Origin: Spisula solida
Taxonomy: Eukaryota; Mollusca; Bivalvia; Venerida; Mactridae
Reading direction: 5' to 3'
Assembly (NCBI GenBank): GCA_947247005.1
Contig: OX365946.1
Coordinates: forward strand, 5,278,453-5,342,452
Length of the DNA: 64,000 nucleotides
How positions within the stretch are numbered: position 1 is the first letter of the stretch; every line of letters begins with the position of its first letter. Made by a program: the position numbers and the translations under genes. Below the pieces are notes generated by a model. That model searched no databases and had not been told where the DNA came from. It saw only the letters and a program-made list of their open reading frames with translations. Below are positions 35,201-47,783 of this stretch, one piece after another.

Positions 35201-38200
35201 CTAATTAAAGAACACCGCACGTATTTACACGAGTATTTTTATTATTGCTACTAAATCAATGTACGATCGCTTCCCTGTCGTGATTATGTCTACATAAACT
35301 ATCGGGAAACCTATTATACCGAAGCACCGAATTGTCTTTTTACCTGATTTCGGTATTATATAAGCAAACTATGTTGATAATGGTAGGTACGGGTTGTCAT
35401 TCGCTTTCCTGCAACTTAAAATAGGTAATAGAGTTTTGGGCGTTGTTAGAATGTGAGTAGTGTGTATTGTTTGACACTTGCCTGTAGTTCTAGCTATCAT
35501 GATTTCTTAGGAACGTTTTGCATGTTTTACTGTCTTCAGATAAATACCTTCCAAAAAAGCAAAAACTTTAACATAAGTAAAGAATTCCAGTCGTGACTAT
35601 GTTACTAAAAAATATATGCCAACAAGTAAACAATCACAACTACTTTCTTTAGATTGTGAATTTAAAATGTACTACATAAACTGTAACATAATTCTTTTGA
35701 AAACAGTAAAGCTACATTTGTATTACGAGATTGTATATGAATTATTAGGGCGCAATGTTTAGAAAATATTCAAATTGTGCTATTAATCTGTTAGCATAGT
35801 CATGCTAAAGCGTGTGTGCATCGTAAATACTTTGAAATAAATAACATTGGTGTATTCTCGCAACTGTAAACATTTTATTGTCTCTGAGACAACATTTATC
35901 TCTATGCTAAATGTTGTATTTCTTCTCGGTAACTCTGTCTAGACACAAGCTATAAAAACAATATAATAGACACTTAGAAACTACATCACACGACGCGATT
36001 AAAAAGACTCAGAATATCACAATTAAGGGGAAAGCTATGCCTAAATACGTATACGGTATTAGGTGAAGACTATTGCGTATCAGACAGAAATACAATCCTA
36101 ATTTTATCGGTCTTCGTATAATTCAATCTTGGGCTGTGATATTAGCATTTGTTAATCCGTTTGAATTTACATACATTATTTGTATATTCCATGATGTAGC
36201 AATTTGAATGTCTGGCTGGTGATTATAGACTTCATACACTGAATGTGTCTGCGTCATTAGAAGTATTTCAAGAAATGTATTTCTATAAATCACAGCATCT
36301 CATACAAACTCTGAAATATCTTTTTTACGTGCTCCATTTTAAGGTACCATCCCGGTGTCTTTATTTGCCTTACAATACATTAAAACGAGCAGTGCAGACA
36401 ACTGTGTGAAAACATCATAATATAATGTCGTAATGCATGTACATGTATCACAAATAAAAATATCCATGTTCGTATCATCAATCATGATCATCTTTAAATA
36501 CAAATCATTAGTCATTTGAGAATAACGAACGTTTGTAAACAATGTTCGATGTTTTCTTAAATAACACTGATTTGACCATGTATGAACACAAACTGTTGCA
36601 CTGTATCTTGGTTTATAGCTTTTTGTTGATTTTTTAAGTATGTAGAAATAACACAGGCTGATGTCATATAATGCATGTTGACATATGATTGTGAACGTAG
36701 GATACACTAAATGTATTAATCCGAATAGTATTCATAATATAACGATAGCTTGATACCAGAACGTATTCCCGACATGCATTTTTGAGACCTAAGCAATCTG
36801 GCGGCATTTTATTTGTTATACACATAGTTTACGTTATAAGAGGTACACATGTAGGTGACAACAAATACTCTAAAAAAAACAAATATACAATGTAAGAATC
36901 AATGGAAATATCGATGTATTACTTGTATGGTTAAGCGTTCTTTACGATACATACAAACCTTCATAGGTAAATATATGAATATTATATAAAGAATGGTTTC
37001 TCTCAAAAACAGTAAACACAGCAATAAATACACGAGCTTTCGACAATTAGTTTTGTTTTCTTTATTTTATGTGTAAAAATAACTTGACTGTTTTCATAAA
37101 GAAATATGCTGAATCGAAATATCTGAAACTGTTAATGTGTTAACTATACTCAATGATAATACTGTATTTAGAAGTATAAATGACACATACTGATATATCA
37201 ATGACGTTTGGCTAGTGTTGTCCAGAACTTTATACAGAAACTCACGATAAAATCTGACCCGAGTGATGTTTAGATTCCAACAGGGGGCTACAGGCGCCTT
37301 AAAACATTACAATTGTAAGATAAATCAGAATATTCTTCCATAACTCATTGTCAAAATGTAGAATTGGACAACAAAGTGGCACCGTAATTGTCCCCTAGTG
37401 TCTTAGACAAAATATTACCAGACGATATGGTATGAATAGTTTTTAAGCTGATGTAGTTTGGTTTTATGTGTTATGATAGAAAATTCAGATAGTGCACTGG
37501 CAATAGTATCTAGTGGAATTGTAACATAATGCCATCTACAAGTTTTTCGCATTGTATGTCAGAGTATGTGCTGACGGGACTTTTAAATATGTACAGAAAG
37601 TTTAAAAAGGAGATGATAAAATGTTGATAGAGACGGCAAGTATTGTTAATGCATCAAGGGTTACTGAACCCAGGCAAATACTCGCGACTGTATTTAGACG
37701 ACGTACTATATCCATGTACAAACATATCAATAAATATATAAGTTCTAAGCAGTGTCCTAGAGACAAACATACTAATCTCTACTGTATTAACTTCATATCA
37801 GCTGATAATAACCAAGTGCTATACTTTATGACCACAGTATATATAATTCAGGAACTCCGGGACATATTTATCGCATACATTTTTTCTGGATCATTCTTGT
37901 TATGGAACATTTTATACAACAGATGCTCCTGCTATTGTAAAGGTCACGGAGCATTGTATTTTACTGAGTGATTCTTCGAGCGAACCACTTAATTGAACAC
38001 TAATTTACTTAAGTATATGCAATTATACTTAAACCTAATGGCGACCGAATATTAATTATTTACATAATGAGCCATTCCTTCTAAATACAGATGAACCTAA
38101 TTATTTTTTCTCGGATAAAATATCAGTTACTGTCCAGACATAGTCTCACAAGTAAATGAATTACACCCGTTGCACTGATCTCGGACTTAATTGAGGATTA

Positions 38201-38385
38201 TAAAGATTTCTCCGTGTGTTCTATAATTTCCTTTAGCGTGAAGAGTATCATCAGTTACAATGTAGCGAACAAAAACCACATTAATCATTAATACGTACAA
38301 AGTCGTACCGTCTAGAACATGACGAAGTATGTCAGAAAAAAACACATCCAAAGAACACCACAATATGTTAAGAGAATGCTATTAA

Positions 38386-39011
38386 GGATACGTGATCAGT
38401 TTAGTGCGCATGCGTCATTTGTCATAGTACGTTATGAGCCTTCTAAATGTAAGAATGTGTCAAAATAATCTAAAATAAATCAAATTGAACAGTTTTGATA
38501 AGTATTATGCAAAACATTTCGAAATTACCAATCGAAATGACGGTTGACATTTCGAAAAAAATGTTGCATTACGTAATAGTAGGGTGGGGTAAAAAAATAA
38601 TATTTATGCCAAATGACTTTTTTTGAGAGTCAGGTTCATTTTATATGTTTTGTTTATTGTGTGTATGTGTTTTCGTGATATTTACATGTTCAATAAATTT
38701 TATTTTTAGCGTTTTTATTGATTTTCTAAGCACTTTAGCCACATTTAACCAAAATAAAAACAAAATTTGCAAAAAGATATCTCGGTGACATATATTTTTG
38801 ATGCATAATTTTGAAGATTTATATTACTAGACTTATTGCACAAAATAGTGAAAACAGTTTAATGCGGTAAAAAAGTTATAAGGATTTTACATGGGTACTC
38901 TTTTTCTGCATTTAATATAGTGTTTTATATTTTGTGTCAAAATAGATTTATCTACTTCCTTGCAAAAATTGAACAAAATCTAAGGCAGGAATCTAAACCG
39001 CGCCAACATTC
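38386..39011. mobile_element. TTAA-flanked insertion of 626 bp
   Basis: TTAA lies on both sides (38382-38385 and 39012-39015). The paralogous text reads ATGCCATTAAAGACTAACGG in unit 1 and ATGCTATTACAGACAATCGG in unit 3, so the insertion is exact at a TTAA site. The ends are only weakly inverted (GGATACGTGATCAGTTTAG against GAATGTTGGCGCGGTTTAG). No coding frame. TTAA target choice suggests a piggyBac-type nonautonomous element. Confidence 0.65.
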
Positions 39012-39201
39012 TTAAACACAATCGGTCGAATGTTTTTTCTAATATATAACCATTCCATGTTGTTCACCGTCTGGTCCATGAAATATCGTTGCGTTGTTCG
39101 AAAATAGCGATATTGCCATAGCAAAGTGATACAACTATTGCCTTTTTAACTATGCGACACTAAATGATGTATTTTAGTTCTTCATACATGAATAAGCCAA
39201 A

Positions 39202-39700
39202 CGATAATATTAAGACATACAGGGAATGCAGCACTCAACTTAACCAGTAGGGCACAGACAACATTAAAAACACACAAAGCACAATGTCCAACTAAACCAA
39301 ACGAGCACAGAAAACATAAAACACATACATTGTACAAGTCACAATTTACAAGTAAATTTCTGCCCAAGTCCAAGCTGGAAGTAGAATGGATTAGTTTCAG
39401 CAATCACGAAGCTGAATGTCTTAGGTAAATGACCCAGTTTCCACAGAAAAACGACTATAGTGCCTAGATTTAGCTGTCAGAAATCCTAAAAAGAAGTGCC
39501 AAACACACTGTCGAACAGGAAAATGATCCGCCCAAGTCCCAGCTGTAAAAAAGCTGAATGGAATAGTTTCAGCAAGCAAAAGGCGGAATGCCAACGCTGA
39601 ATGACATAGTGACAACAGTTCAACTGATGAAATACATAGTTCTTAAGTCCTAAAAAGTTAAATAGCAGTACTTAAAAGTCAACCAGCAAATGCGAATAAA
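39202..39700. repeat. R repeat, inserted copy with empty-site support
   Basis: Contains GGGAATGCAGCACTCAACTT, two sub-units with CACACAAAGCACAATG, CTGCCCAAGTCCAAGCTG and CAAAAGGCGGAATGCC, all in the same order as the copy at 9.7-10.7 kb. In unit 3 the flanks are joined (CATGAATTAGCCAGGTTTAT near 26240), so about 500 bp was gained here. The two minus-strand frames at 39182-39615 lie within it and look incidental. Confidence 0.7.
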
Positions 39701-41015
39701 ATAAGTTTATGTTCTTAAATCAATATTCAATGTACCCGTCAACTATAATTGTGAATTACAATGATACCATCCCCAAGAGCGAGTTTAAACATGTTTCTGC
39801 ATTTTACAGAAGGAAAATACTGAGAATACATGGTACTGTTATGCTTTGTCGTCTTTGAATAACTAACTTCCTTGTTCGCAAAGATCACACCACAAGTGAG
39901 AATTAATCACCTGCTATTTCGAATAATACGTGTTTTGTTTATGAACGTAAACACAAACAACAGCTACCAGCATGAAACTCAGATAACTTAGATAAATGTA
40001 CTAAAATGATAAAGAAAAAAAATAAATCGCGCAGGTGAAACAGCATTCAATAGAATCATAATAGCACATCGGAGCACGTCACCAAAGCAACATGAAACAA
40101 GACTGCGATCATTAAACGCTGATGCCCTGGTCGAAGCCTCATCCAAAAAACTATCTAAGTCAATTAGGGGCCACTATGTTTTGATTGTACATGCAGTATA
40201 TCACGGGCCGTTTATATATATATTACGTTATGAAACAATACCAATGTTTACAACCAGTGCATATAGCAATACCACGAATCGATAAACAGTTGTCTAATAC
40301 TGGCACAAATAGGATGACATCATCTTTGTCCTAGATAATATATTCTAAACATAACTGCACACTCATGACTTTCATTCTTAAAATACGCTAGATTCAAAAA
40401 ATCCACCATGAATCATTTCATGTAAGATAAGGATATCTCACCCTCGTTCGTAGTAGGATTTCGGCCATCCGGGAATAAATCTATATAATATACGTGTATA
40501 GTAACCTACGTTACTATGTAGATCGTAATTCTTATTTATGAGATATATGACTTTCTGACCAAAATACCGAAGGTCATTGACCCATGAGGCAGTACATATT
40601 AATATTAATACATTCATATCGATATTATAAGAATGAGTAGCTCGGTTATTGACTTAGTGGTATATTTTGTTTGTAAGGGCAACGGCTTTACAAAATTCAA
40701 TCTTGCGAAAATAGTGTGTTTAATTGATAAATATCCAATGTAAATATGACAATATAAATATTTATATGAGGCACTCTGTAAAGTCAGATACAGAAATTAT
40801 TCTTGAATCATAACCTGTCATTTATAATAAGACAACCGAGCGTATGGAAACAATCACAACACTCTTGGTGACCTTGTTGTAACTGTTTTATAAACTCAGA
40901 CGTCATTGATAGACTTTATCAGATAGAATCATTCATGGTTTGTAAAACGTTGTTTTCTTGGTGTAGTCTGGTCAGAGGTTATTGCGACCTTCCTCAACCC
41001 ATCGTTGAAATGATA

Positions 41016-41167
41016 ATTAATCTGTAGTACTATGTATAGCATTTGGTTACTAATATCACTAGTGTAGGCATCCGGCTAACTCAGTCGGTACAGCATTCAC
41101 CCTGTAAGTGAAGGGTCTCGGGTTAGAGTCCCTGTCTAGTTGCATATTGTTCTCACCCTGTGACATA
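41016..41167 (+). repeat. tRNA-like SINE insertion in block C
   Basis: A segment of about 150 bp is present here and absent from the unit 3 copy of block C, where AATAACAATTTATCCACAGC is continuous. It contains a tRNA-like stretch from about 41068: box A-like GGCTAACTCAGTCGGTACAG, an anticodon-arm-like hairpin TTCAC-CCTGTAA-GTGAA, and box B-like GGTTAGAGTCCC. The loop lacks the universal U33 and the acceptor stem does not pair, so a working tRNA is unlikely. A short SINE derived from a tRNA is the best reading. Confidence 0.6.
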
Positions 41168-42188
41168 TCCACAGCAAAAAATGTTAAAATTATTATTCAT
41201 GCTATTCGCCCACACGACAAATCTTTGGACAACAAGTCTATGATTGTTGAATATATATAAAATACAAAATTATTGTAATGTTTCCAGGATACAATCCCTC
41301 TGTGGATTCAAGCGATATTTGAATGAATAGGGCGATCAGGTACCGCAATTCATGCTTAAAAAGGATGTTTTCTTGGCAACGCCACAAAGGTAGACTGTGT
41401 TTAACTTATGTGGTGGTGCCTACTTCGCACTTGTTTACTTCTCTTTGGCCGTAGATAACAGCATCGGTGTGTACTCAACGATAATCTTAATAGTAATGTA
41501 TTTAACGTATACATATAATTCCAATTATACAATTACTCATTGCCGACCAGTTTAGACTAACTTACTTTTATAGCAGACACGCTTATATATCGTTTGTCCC
41601 ATTAACCTTTTAGGTAATTTCGGTTGCACGTTCATATCATCACCATATGTATGAAGCACATGTGTTACTAAGCATACACACTTTGATTTATGTACATATT
41701 GCTGTCCATCCCTTTCAATAATTTCTTTTCGTTTTTAATAACCAATCACAAATAGAACGCCTCTCTCATTGGTTAGTGCTATGTTGGTATGGCGATATTC
41801 AGCTGGCACTCGATGCAAAAGTATTTCAAGTTAATGAATGTAAACTGTATTAGTAGATGCCATGATGTGATTTATGATGAAATAAGGTGCGCTTTTTATT
41901 CCATACCAAATTAACAAATACAATCAGCCTGTTGAAACAATATATTCTACGTCATACAGACTTAATTTAACGACGAAAAGGGTAATCTGCTGCAAGTGCA
42001 TATATTATAAGCAAGCTATTTTTATTGCTAAACATTCCATTAACTAGAAGGCAGTTATTTCCAGTTTCGATAATTATGCAAATTGTCAATTATCTAAACA
42101 TTGAATACAGATGTTTGGTATACTCGTATAATGTCAACGTCCGTTCACTTTTTAATGTCTTATTATGGTTTCTAATATACAATGTATA

Positions 42189-42650
42189 CAGGGTGATCAT
42201 TAGTATATGGTAACATAAATAACTTTAATAACTTTGTCAGATTTTATAATAGAGAAGTGGTTTGACCCTTGTTATAAAGCTAATGAGCCCAAGTTTTTTT
42301 TGGATATGAACTATAAATACATGTGATATTAACGTGACATCCATATCGCCCTTGACGCTGCCGTACATTTTCAGTGATTTCAAGAATTGTGGCCACTGTA
42401 TCACTTCACAGAAGATCATATATTAACTTGGCCTCTGCACTCACCGTACTTAAACCCTTAGGATTCTTTTAATGTGGATGCCTAGAGGAAGGACTGAATA
42501 CTCCAAAACCAGAAACAACATTTGTTTGAAAACTTCAATACAGTGTGAAATTAGTAGCATCTGTGGTGTAACAGGCAAGGTTTCAATTCGTTAATTTCGA
42601 CGTATTTTGGGGCTGGTTTTGCATTTTGTAGAATACAGGGGAATGTTTTG
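42189..42650 (+). pseudogene. IS630/Tc1-mariner-type transposon remnant with DDE C-terminal fragment
   Basis: It starts with CAGGGTGATCATTAG directly after TA, at a point where unit 1 reads on uninterrupted (TTCTAATATACATTACACG near 16.1 kb). From 42354 one plus-strand frame reads DAAVHFQ, then WPLHSPYLNP*DSF, then DA*RKD. This matches the transposase pattern D-G-A-P-x-H-F ... W-P-x-x-S-P-D-L-N-P-x-D-x-F around the second and third catalytic acids, with several stops. No matching right-hand inverted repeat was found, so the element is truncated or its end has decayed. Related tips (CAGGGTG(A/G)TCCATTA) occur at 58854-59452. Confidence 0.7.
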
Positions 42651-43649
42651 AACTCATGCTGTGAAAAAGGAAGTGACGTTTCAAAATATTTGATGCGTAG
42701 AATAAAACTTACATATATATGTTAATCAAAGGTATATAACAATATATATTATCTTAACAACTGACAAACTTGGGTTTGGGTACGGCTGTCCATAACTTTA
42801 TACAGAAGTTCTAGCCAAAATCTGACCCCAGTGATGTTTAGATACGAACATGGGGATTAAGGCGCCAAATAACATAACAATTGTAAGATAAATCTAACAC
42901 TCTCCCATAGCTCATTGTCACAAAGTAGAATTGGACAACTAAATGGGACCGTAATTGTTCCCTTGTGTCTTACACAAAGTATTACCAGACGATATGGTAT
43001 GAAGTGTTTTTAAGCTAATGTAGTTTGGTTTTATGTTCAGTATAAATCGATGGGTGGTACATATATAGCACTGTCAAGTGCTGACTTATGACAGTATCTA
43101 GTGGAATTGAAACAGTATGTCGCCTATATGTTTTTTATAATATATTTGTCCATATTCTTTTCTTCATATGTAATTGATACGCAATGTACATAGACAGCCG
43201 GGAGTACTAGGTCTTCTTTTTATAGCATTGTTGGTATTTTTCGACCCCAAAGTTCACGGCAACATTTGAACCAATGTTCAAAATAACAATAAGCCACATC
43301 TCACACAAAAAGGAAGTAGAGATTTGCCGTAAATCTATGATAATGTATATAACAGTATCTAAGAGTATTGCAGATTGTTAGAAACTAACTGCACCCTTTT
43401 TGTTTTGCTTTTATTCTATAATTATTTATTTCATCATATAAAAACTTGTATACGTAGGTGCATTTCTATTACAAGAATTAGTTCATTCTAGTTCAACTAA
43501 TTTTACGCTGGGGTATAACGCTGAGGGGATTTAAATACAAATAGGCACATAGGCACGGACTAGCTGAACGTTAAATGGTGCTATTCGAGTTTAATGGTTG
43601 AAACATTGCTCTGGAGCCTGGTTAGATGTTAAAACAGTTTCCATACAAA

Positions 43650-43840
43650 AACGATAATAGAACGTCGGACAGGGAGGACATTACTCAACTTACCAAGCCG
43701 GGCACAGAAAAACGATAATAGAACGTCGGACAGGGAGGACATCACTCAACTTACCAAGCCGGGCACAGAAAAAGATTATATTAAGTCAGACAGAGAAGGC
43801 AGCACTCAACTTAACCAGCCGAGCACAGAAAACATTGGTG
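43650..43840. repeat. R repeat, three tandem copies of about 62 bp
   Basis: The first two copies are almost identical (AAAACGATAATAGAACGTCG ... CAGGGAGGACAT(T/C)ACTCAACTT ... CAAGCCGGGCACAG). The third reverts to the standard R wording (AAGATTATATTAAGTCAGAC, GAAGGCAGCACTCAACTTAA, CCAGCCGAGCACAGAAAAC). Unit 4 has a single copy at this position, so the expansion came after the type 2 duplication. Confidence 0.7.
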
Positions 43841-45356
43841 ACCTCGGAGAGCTCTTGGAAACCAAAGGAATTCGTTATTGTATTAGTTACAGTGGCTGAA
43901 CAATAACATGATGATGAAATAACGATACAGGAGACATACGCTGTTAATGCATCTTAAGTTATGTGCTCCAAATCCGGGACAATTCGACATTTATGATTTT
44001 GCTCATATTGCTGGCAATTGTTCTCGATTATTTAAAATAAATAGCATCTAGTTTAACACACATTTGATCTAGTTTTTAACTACTAAAATCACTTAATAAC
44101 TTAGAATTCGTTAATTATATATAAACGTTTTAATTTACCTGTCTACATATCGAGCAAAAACATCCAATCTGAAACATCAGTATCATAACTTTTATCTAAC
44201 TACTAATATATATATCATGTCTTTTTTATAATACCTACTTTGTTTTTTTGCAACAGCACATTTGCTAACGTAAACATCTATACGTACATCAAATGATTGA
44301 TAAGTATAATTAAGATATAGCAAATCCATACTATTACCTTAGCATCATTGCTATCTTTGATATTATTAATGATAACCGTAAATTTGTTTAATTAATGTGT
44401 TTGATGCTTAAACTTAGTTATAAATCAAGCGAGAATGTGTTTGAATCTGAAAATCGTCTGACATTGTATGATTGTACGCTTAACAAATCTTATTTAACTT
44501 TTCAACATATGTAGCTTGGATTTGTTTAACTACAATTAAATTAATTTAGTTAAAATCTGATAATTTGCACTTACACTAAAAACAAATGACGACATCAGCA
44601 AAAGCTAATATCACGCGTTTTGGTCGTGTGTTCATCGGGTGTTTGTCAGGTTGTTAATGCAGCTATGTGTCCTCTTTCCTGAGCAAGTTCTTGTTCAATT
44701 GTATGTACTCATCACGGAGACAGAAATGAAGAAAACAATGATAAGAATAAAAAATAAGAATAAACCCAATTTAGGTTTATAGTCACCCTCTTTTTGCTTT
44801 AAAATGCGAATTCTGACGAGTTACCTCCCCTTCACCATAAAATTTAACGTGTATTATCTTGTGTCTTTTGACTTTGAATTGACCATTTATAAAAATAATT
44901 TCCACCATTACGTCAATTGCTCGTACATTTTACAAATCATAACGAATTTAGTACATTTCGTTCTGATGATGTGTCTGCGTGGTGCAAGTGTTGTATATAA
45001 TAGCACGGTGCAACGCTACTTACATAAAATTTAGAATGTTGTTATACTTTCCAGGCAGCGCCACATTTAGACCGTCAGCAGACCAAAGACGGACATTTAT
45101 TAAATGAAAGGGGCAATAAAAACCTATCATTTATTCCGTAATTCGCTAATATATTTATTACGAATACGTAAGGTGGTATTTAACAAATAAAGCCATAACA
45201 ATAACTTTAATACTTATATTGTTACAAACTGCAACACTCCTTTTGTAATAAAGGAATATGTGAAGCAAAGACAACGACCATAAAACATTATGCATTATTA
45301 CAATAACCAAAAAAAGAATTCACATCGTATAAACTGATTCGATTCAAACAATATTT

Positions 45357-45428
45357 CCACCAGAGTGCATTCTAATTACGGAATTATCTGAATCTGTATA
45401 AATGCTTACGTGTATTATACTGCATGTG
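45357..45428. other. Conserved island, copy in unit 6
   Basis: Identical over 72 bases to 34435-34506 in unit 4. High similarity continues through GCCGCGGGTTATTCAGTAG to about 45530, unlike the rest of the type 2 body. Confidence 0.4.
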
Positions 45429-45889
45429 TGGTATTTCATCCTCTACATTAATGCCGCGGGTTATTCAGTAGATATTTCTTATTTAATCATTTTCCATTAT
45501 GTAAGTGAATAAACTCTAACTAAACTCATCAAACCAATGTGCATGCTTATGATGAAAACACCTATCTACAAAACACGTTATTTTATTGTAAGTTTCAACA
45601 TTTGCATATTATTGCAAAATGAGTATCATTCAATTGTTATCTAGAAGCCACAGTAGTTGCAGTGATCGAAACACAGAATGGTAGAGTATGAAGCAATTAA
45701 TACGATATGTGAGGTTTTACAGACCGGAACCGTCTATGAAGATACTTACAACCTATCATTAACGAAATTTATAAAATGGCTGAAACATGGTACATACACA
45801 GAATAAGCCAAATTCAGAGAGCATGCCGACGGCACATTACTAAAACCATTGGTATCGATACTGGAGATTATAGGAACCTATTCTAACGC

Positions 45890-46143
45890 AATGGATTTCT
45901 TGGAATGCATGTCTTTATCTCTAATTTTGAAGAGCAATTGGTTCTTATATACGATAATATGGTTTCCCACCATGAGGAATTATATCCATATCATTCTATA
46001 ATACATCATAACGCACGTCTCGTCAATGTTTTCGTAATTTTCAGTAATGATAAAGCACACGTTTTAGTAAATAAATATCAAATATTACGTCTAACTAATG
46101 AACATCGCACGTATTTACTCGAGTATTTTTATTATTGCTACTA
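45890..46143 (+). pseudogene. Paralogous open frame in type 2 body, unit 6 copy
   Basis: The longer of the two paralogous frames, ending ...LTNEHRTYLLEYFYYCY. Upstream, beyond one stop, the same frame continues (IGIDTGDYRNLF). No domain recognised and no promoter or splice evidence seen. Confidence 0.2.
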
Positions 46144-46646
46144 AATCAAGGTACACTCGCTTCCCTGTAGTGATTGTGTCTGCATAAACTATCGGGAAAC
46201 CCATTATACCGCAGCACCCAATTGTCTTTTTAGATGTGGTAATATATTAACAAACTAAGTTAATAATGGTAGGCACGGGTTGTGATTCGCTTCCCTGCCA
46301 GAATTAAAAGTAAGAAACAGAGTTTAACACGTTGTTAGAATTTGAGTAGTGTGTATCGTTGACATTTGCCTGTAGTTCTAGACGTTGTGATTTCTTCCGA
46401 ACGTCTGCATGTTGTACAATCTCCGGATGAATACTTACCAGGAAAGCAAAAACTTGTATATGTTAACCGAATTCCAGTCGTGAATACGATGTAAAATATA
46501 TACCAACAAGTTAACAATCACACTTACTTATTCTAGATGGCGATTCTAAAATGTACTACGTAAACTGTTATATTGAAATTAGTAAAAACTATAACGAGAT
46601 GGTGTATGAAGTATAAGGGCGGAGTATTTAGAAAATATTTAGACTA

Positions 46647-47783
46647 CACTCCCCAAAAGTTCTAACCCGCCAATTTATATTCCATTCCCGTTTTGTGAAA
46701 AATGCATGTATTCACCTGAAATACCAATACATGATTAAGAGATGCAGCTGAGTATTGGTTTATTTTGACCGTTTTGCAGTAAACTTCAGTGCATTCGGTG
46801 TATTGCGTAAAAATACTAAAAATGCATTTTTGCACGTGCAATGCATGTGGACCAGAATCGGTATTACTGATGACTGTTGATCTTGAAAAACACATTACAT
46901 GCCGAAACTGACTCGAGAGGAACACTCATGAGATTACGAAAAACCACTGTGAATACAATTCCTAGTTGACATTTTTTTATTTTATTAATATTTTTTTAAT
47001 AATGCATTTATTAACACGAAATTTCACATAATGACATATGAATATCCAATGAAGCCAACTATTTGTTTATTTTGGCCTACTTACGGTCTAATTCACCGTT
47101 TTAGACTTGTTACGTAATCTTGAATAATTTACACGTGTAATGCATGCGCGTCGAAAAGGAGCACGTGTTTATGTACGGTTTTGGTGTTAGTGAAGATTAT
47201 CCTACACGAAAATCACCTAACATGTTGAATTTGACGCGGTTGAGTTGTCGGGATGTCATCAGTTTTGATAAGGTTGCGGCCCTTAGTTTTTTTTGTTATT
47301 ACAAAACTGATGTTCTATTTCGTTTGTAATTGTTATTTTAATGATCTTTTTCGTTTTTTCATTCAATTTTTTAAATCAACACTCAAGCAAAATTTGCAAA
47401 ATTGACATTTCATTGAAGTAGCCTTTGTAAAATTTTGTTGTAAGATTCTTACACTTCATCCGAGTTAATTTTGCGTCAATCTTGGCATGTTACGTGTTTT
47501 TCTGAGAGGGCAGACATCGGTTGTGCTAAATGTTAATGAATACGTGTTTGTTGCGTTGCAATATGCACGTTTTTATGAACAATTTGGGTGAAATATGTTG
47601 TGACTTTGTAAAATCGACTTCATTACGTACGCGCCTGTAACGAGTAACATGGCCATTTATCTGCAAAAATGAATCAATAATAAAATGCAAGTATTATTCA
47701 AGTATTGGTATGCAAAATTTCATGAGAGTACGTGCAATATTAACAATTATAACACATTATTTATGGTAAGAACTTTTGGGTAG
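46647..47783 (+). mobile_element. Tc1-like transposon remnant
   Basis: Ends are CACTCCCCAAAAGTTCTAAC and, reverse-complemented, CTACCCAAAAGTTCTTACC, which match over about 17 bp with an offset at the tip. TA lies outside both (46645-46646 and 47784-47785). Unit 4 is uninterrupted here (near 35.77 kb), so the 1.14-kb segment is an insertion. At 46899 a plus-strand ATG opens MPKLTREEHS, a typical start of Tc1-family transposases, followed at once by a stop. The rest of the transposase is unrecognisable. The 87-codon minus-strand and 61-codon plus-strand frames inside look incidental. Confidence 0.7.

Larger units (their letters stand above)
28051..37180 (+). repeat. Array unit 4, type 2
   Basis: Begins with A (split by an insertion), then J (30.40-30.90 kb, with an R copy inside), then a body unlike type 1: 31015-31760 (paralogue 43978-44720) and 34000-37180 (paralogue 44900-50070 once its insertions are removed). 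Between these two body parts lie a TTAA-bounded element and a Penelope-like remnant that unit 6 lacks. This makes it the longest unit. Confidence 0.7.
37181..42770 (+). repeat. Array unit 5, type 1
   Basis: A (37181-37590), a shortened J (to about 37740), a remnant of D (about 37797-37812), F (37840-38035), G (38115-38290), B (39785-40000), the unit 3-specific segment (about 40.08-40.6 kb), C (40822-41300) and H (41400-41890), with a tail to 42186 shared with unit 1. J and D are collapsed relative to unit 3. Four insertions interrupt it: a TTAA element, R, a SINE-like sequence and an IS630-type fragment. The 116-codon frame at 37621-37971 arises from the J-D-F junction and is not preserved in paralogues. 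Confidence 0.7.

Noticed and set aside
36339..36707. 122-codon minus-strand frame
   Set aside because: It starts and ends within type 2 body DNA. The unit 6 paralogue has indels here and does not keep the frame, and no domain is recognisable.
37621..37971. 116-codon plus-strand frame
   Set aside because: It spans a deletion junction between blocks J, D and F that exists only in unit 5. Paralogues have stops and shifts.
41068..41150. Functional tRNA gene (possible anticodon TGT)
   Set aside because: The anticodon loop has C at position 33, the acceptor stem does not pair, box B has a mismatch, and the region is an insertion absent from the paralogue. A SINE relic fits better.
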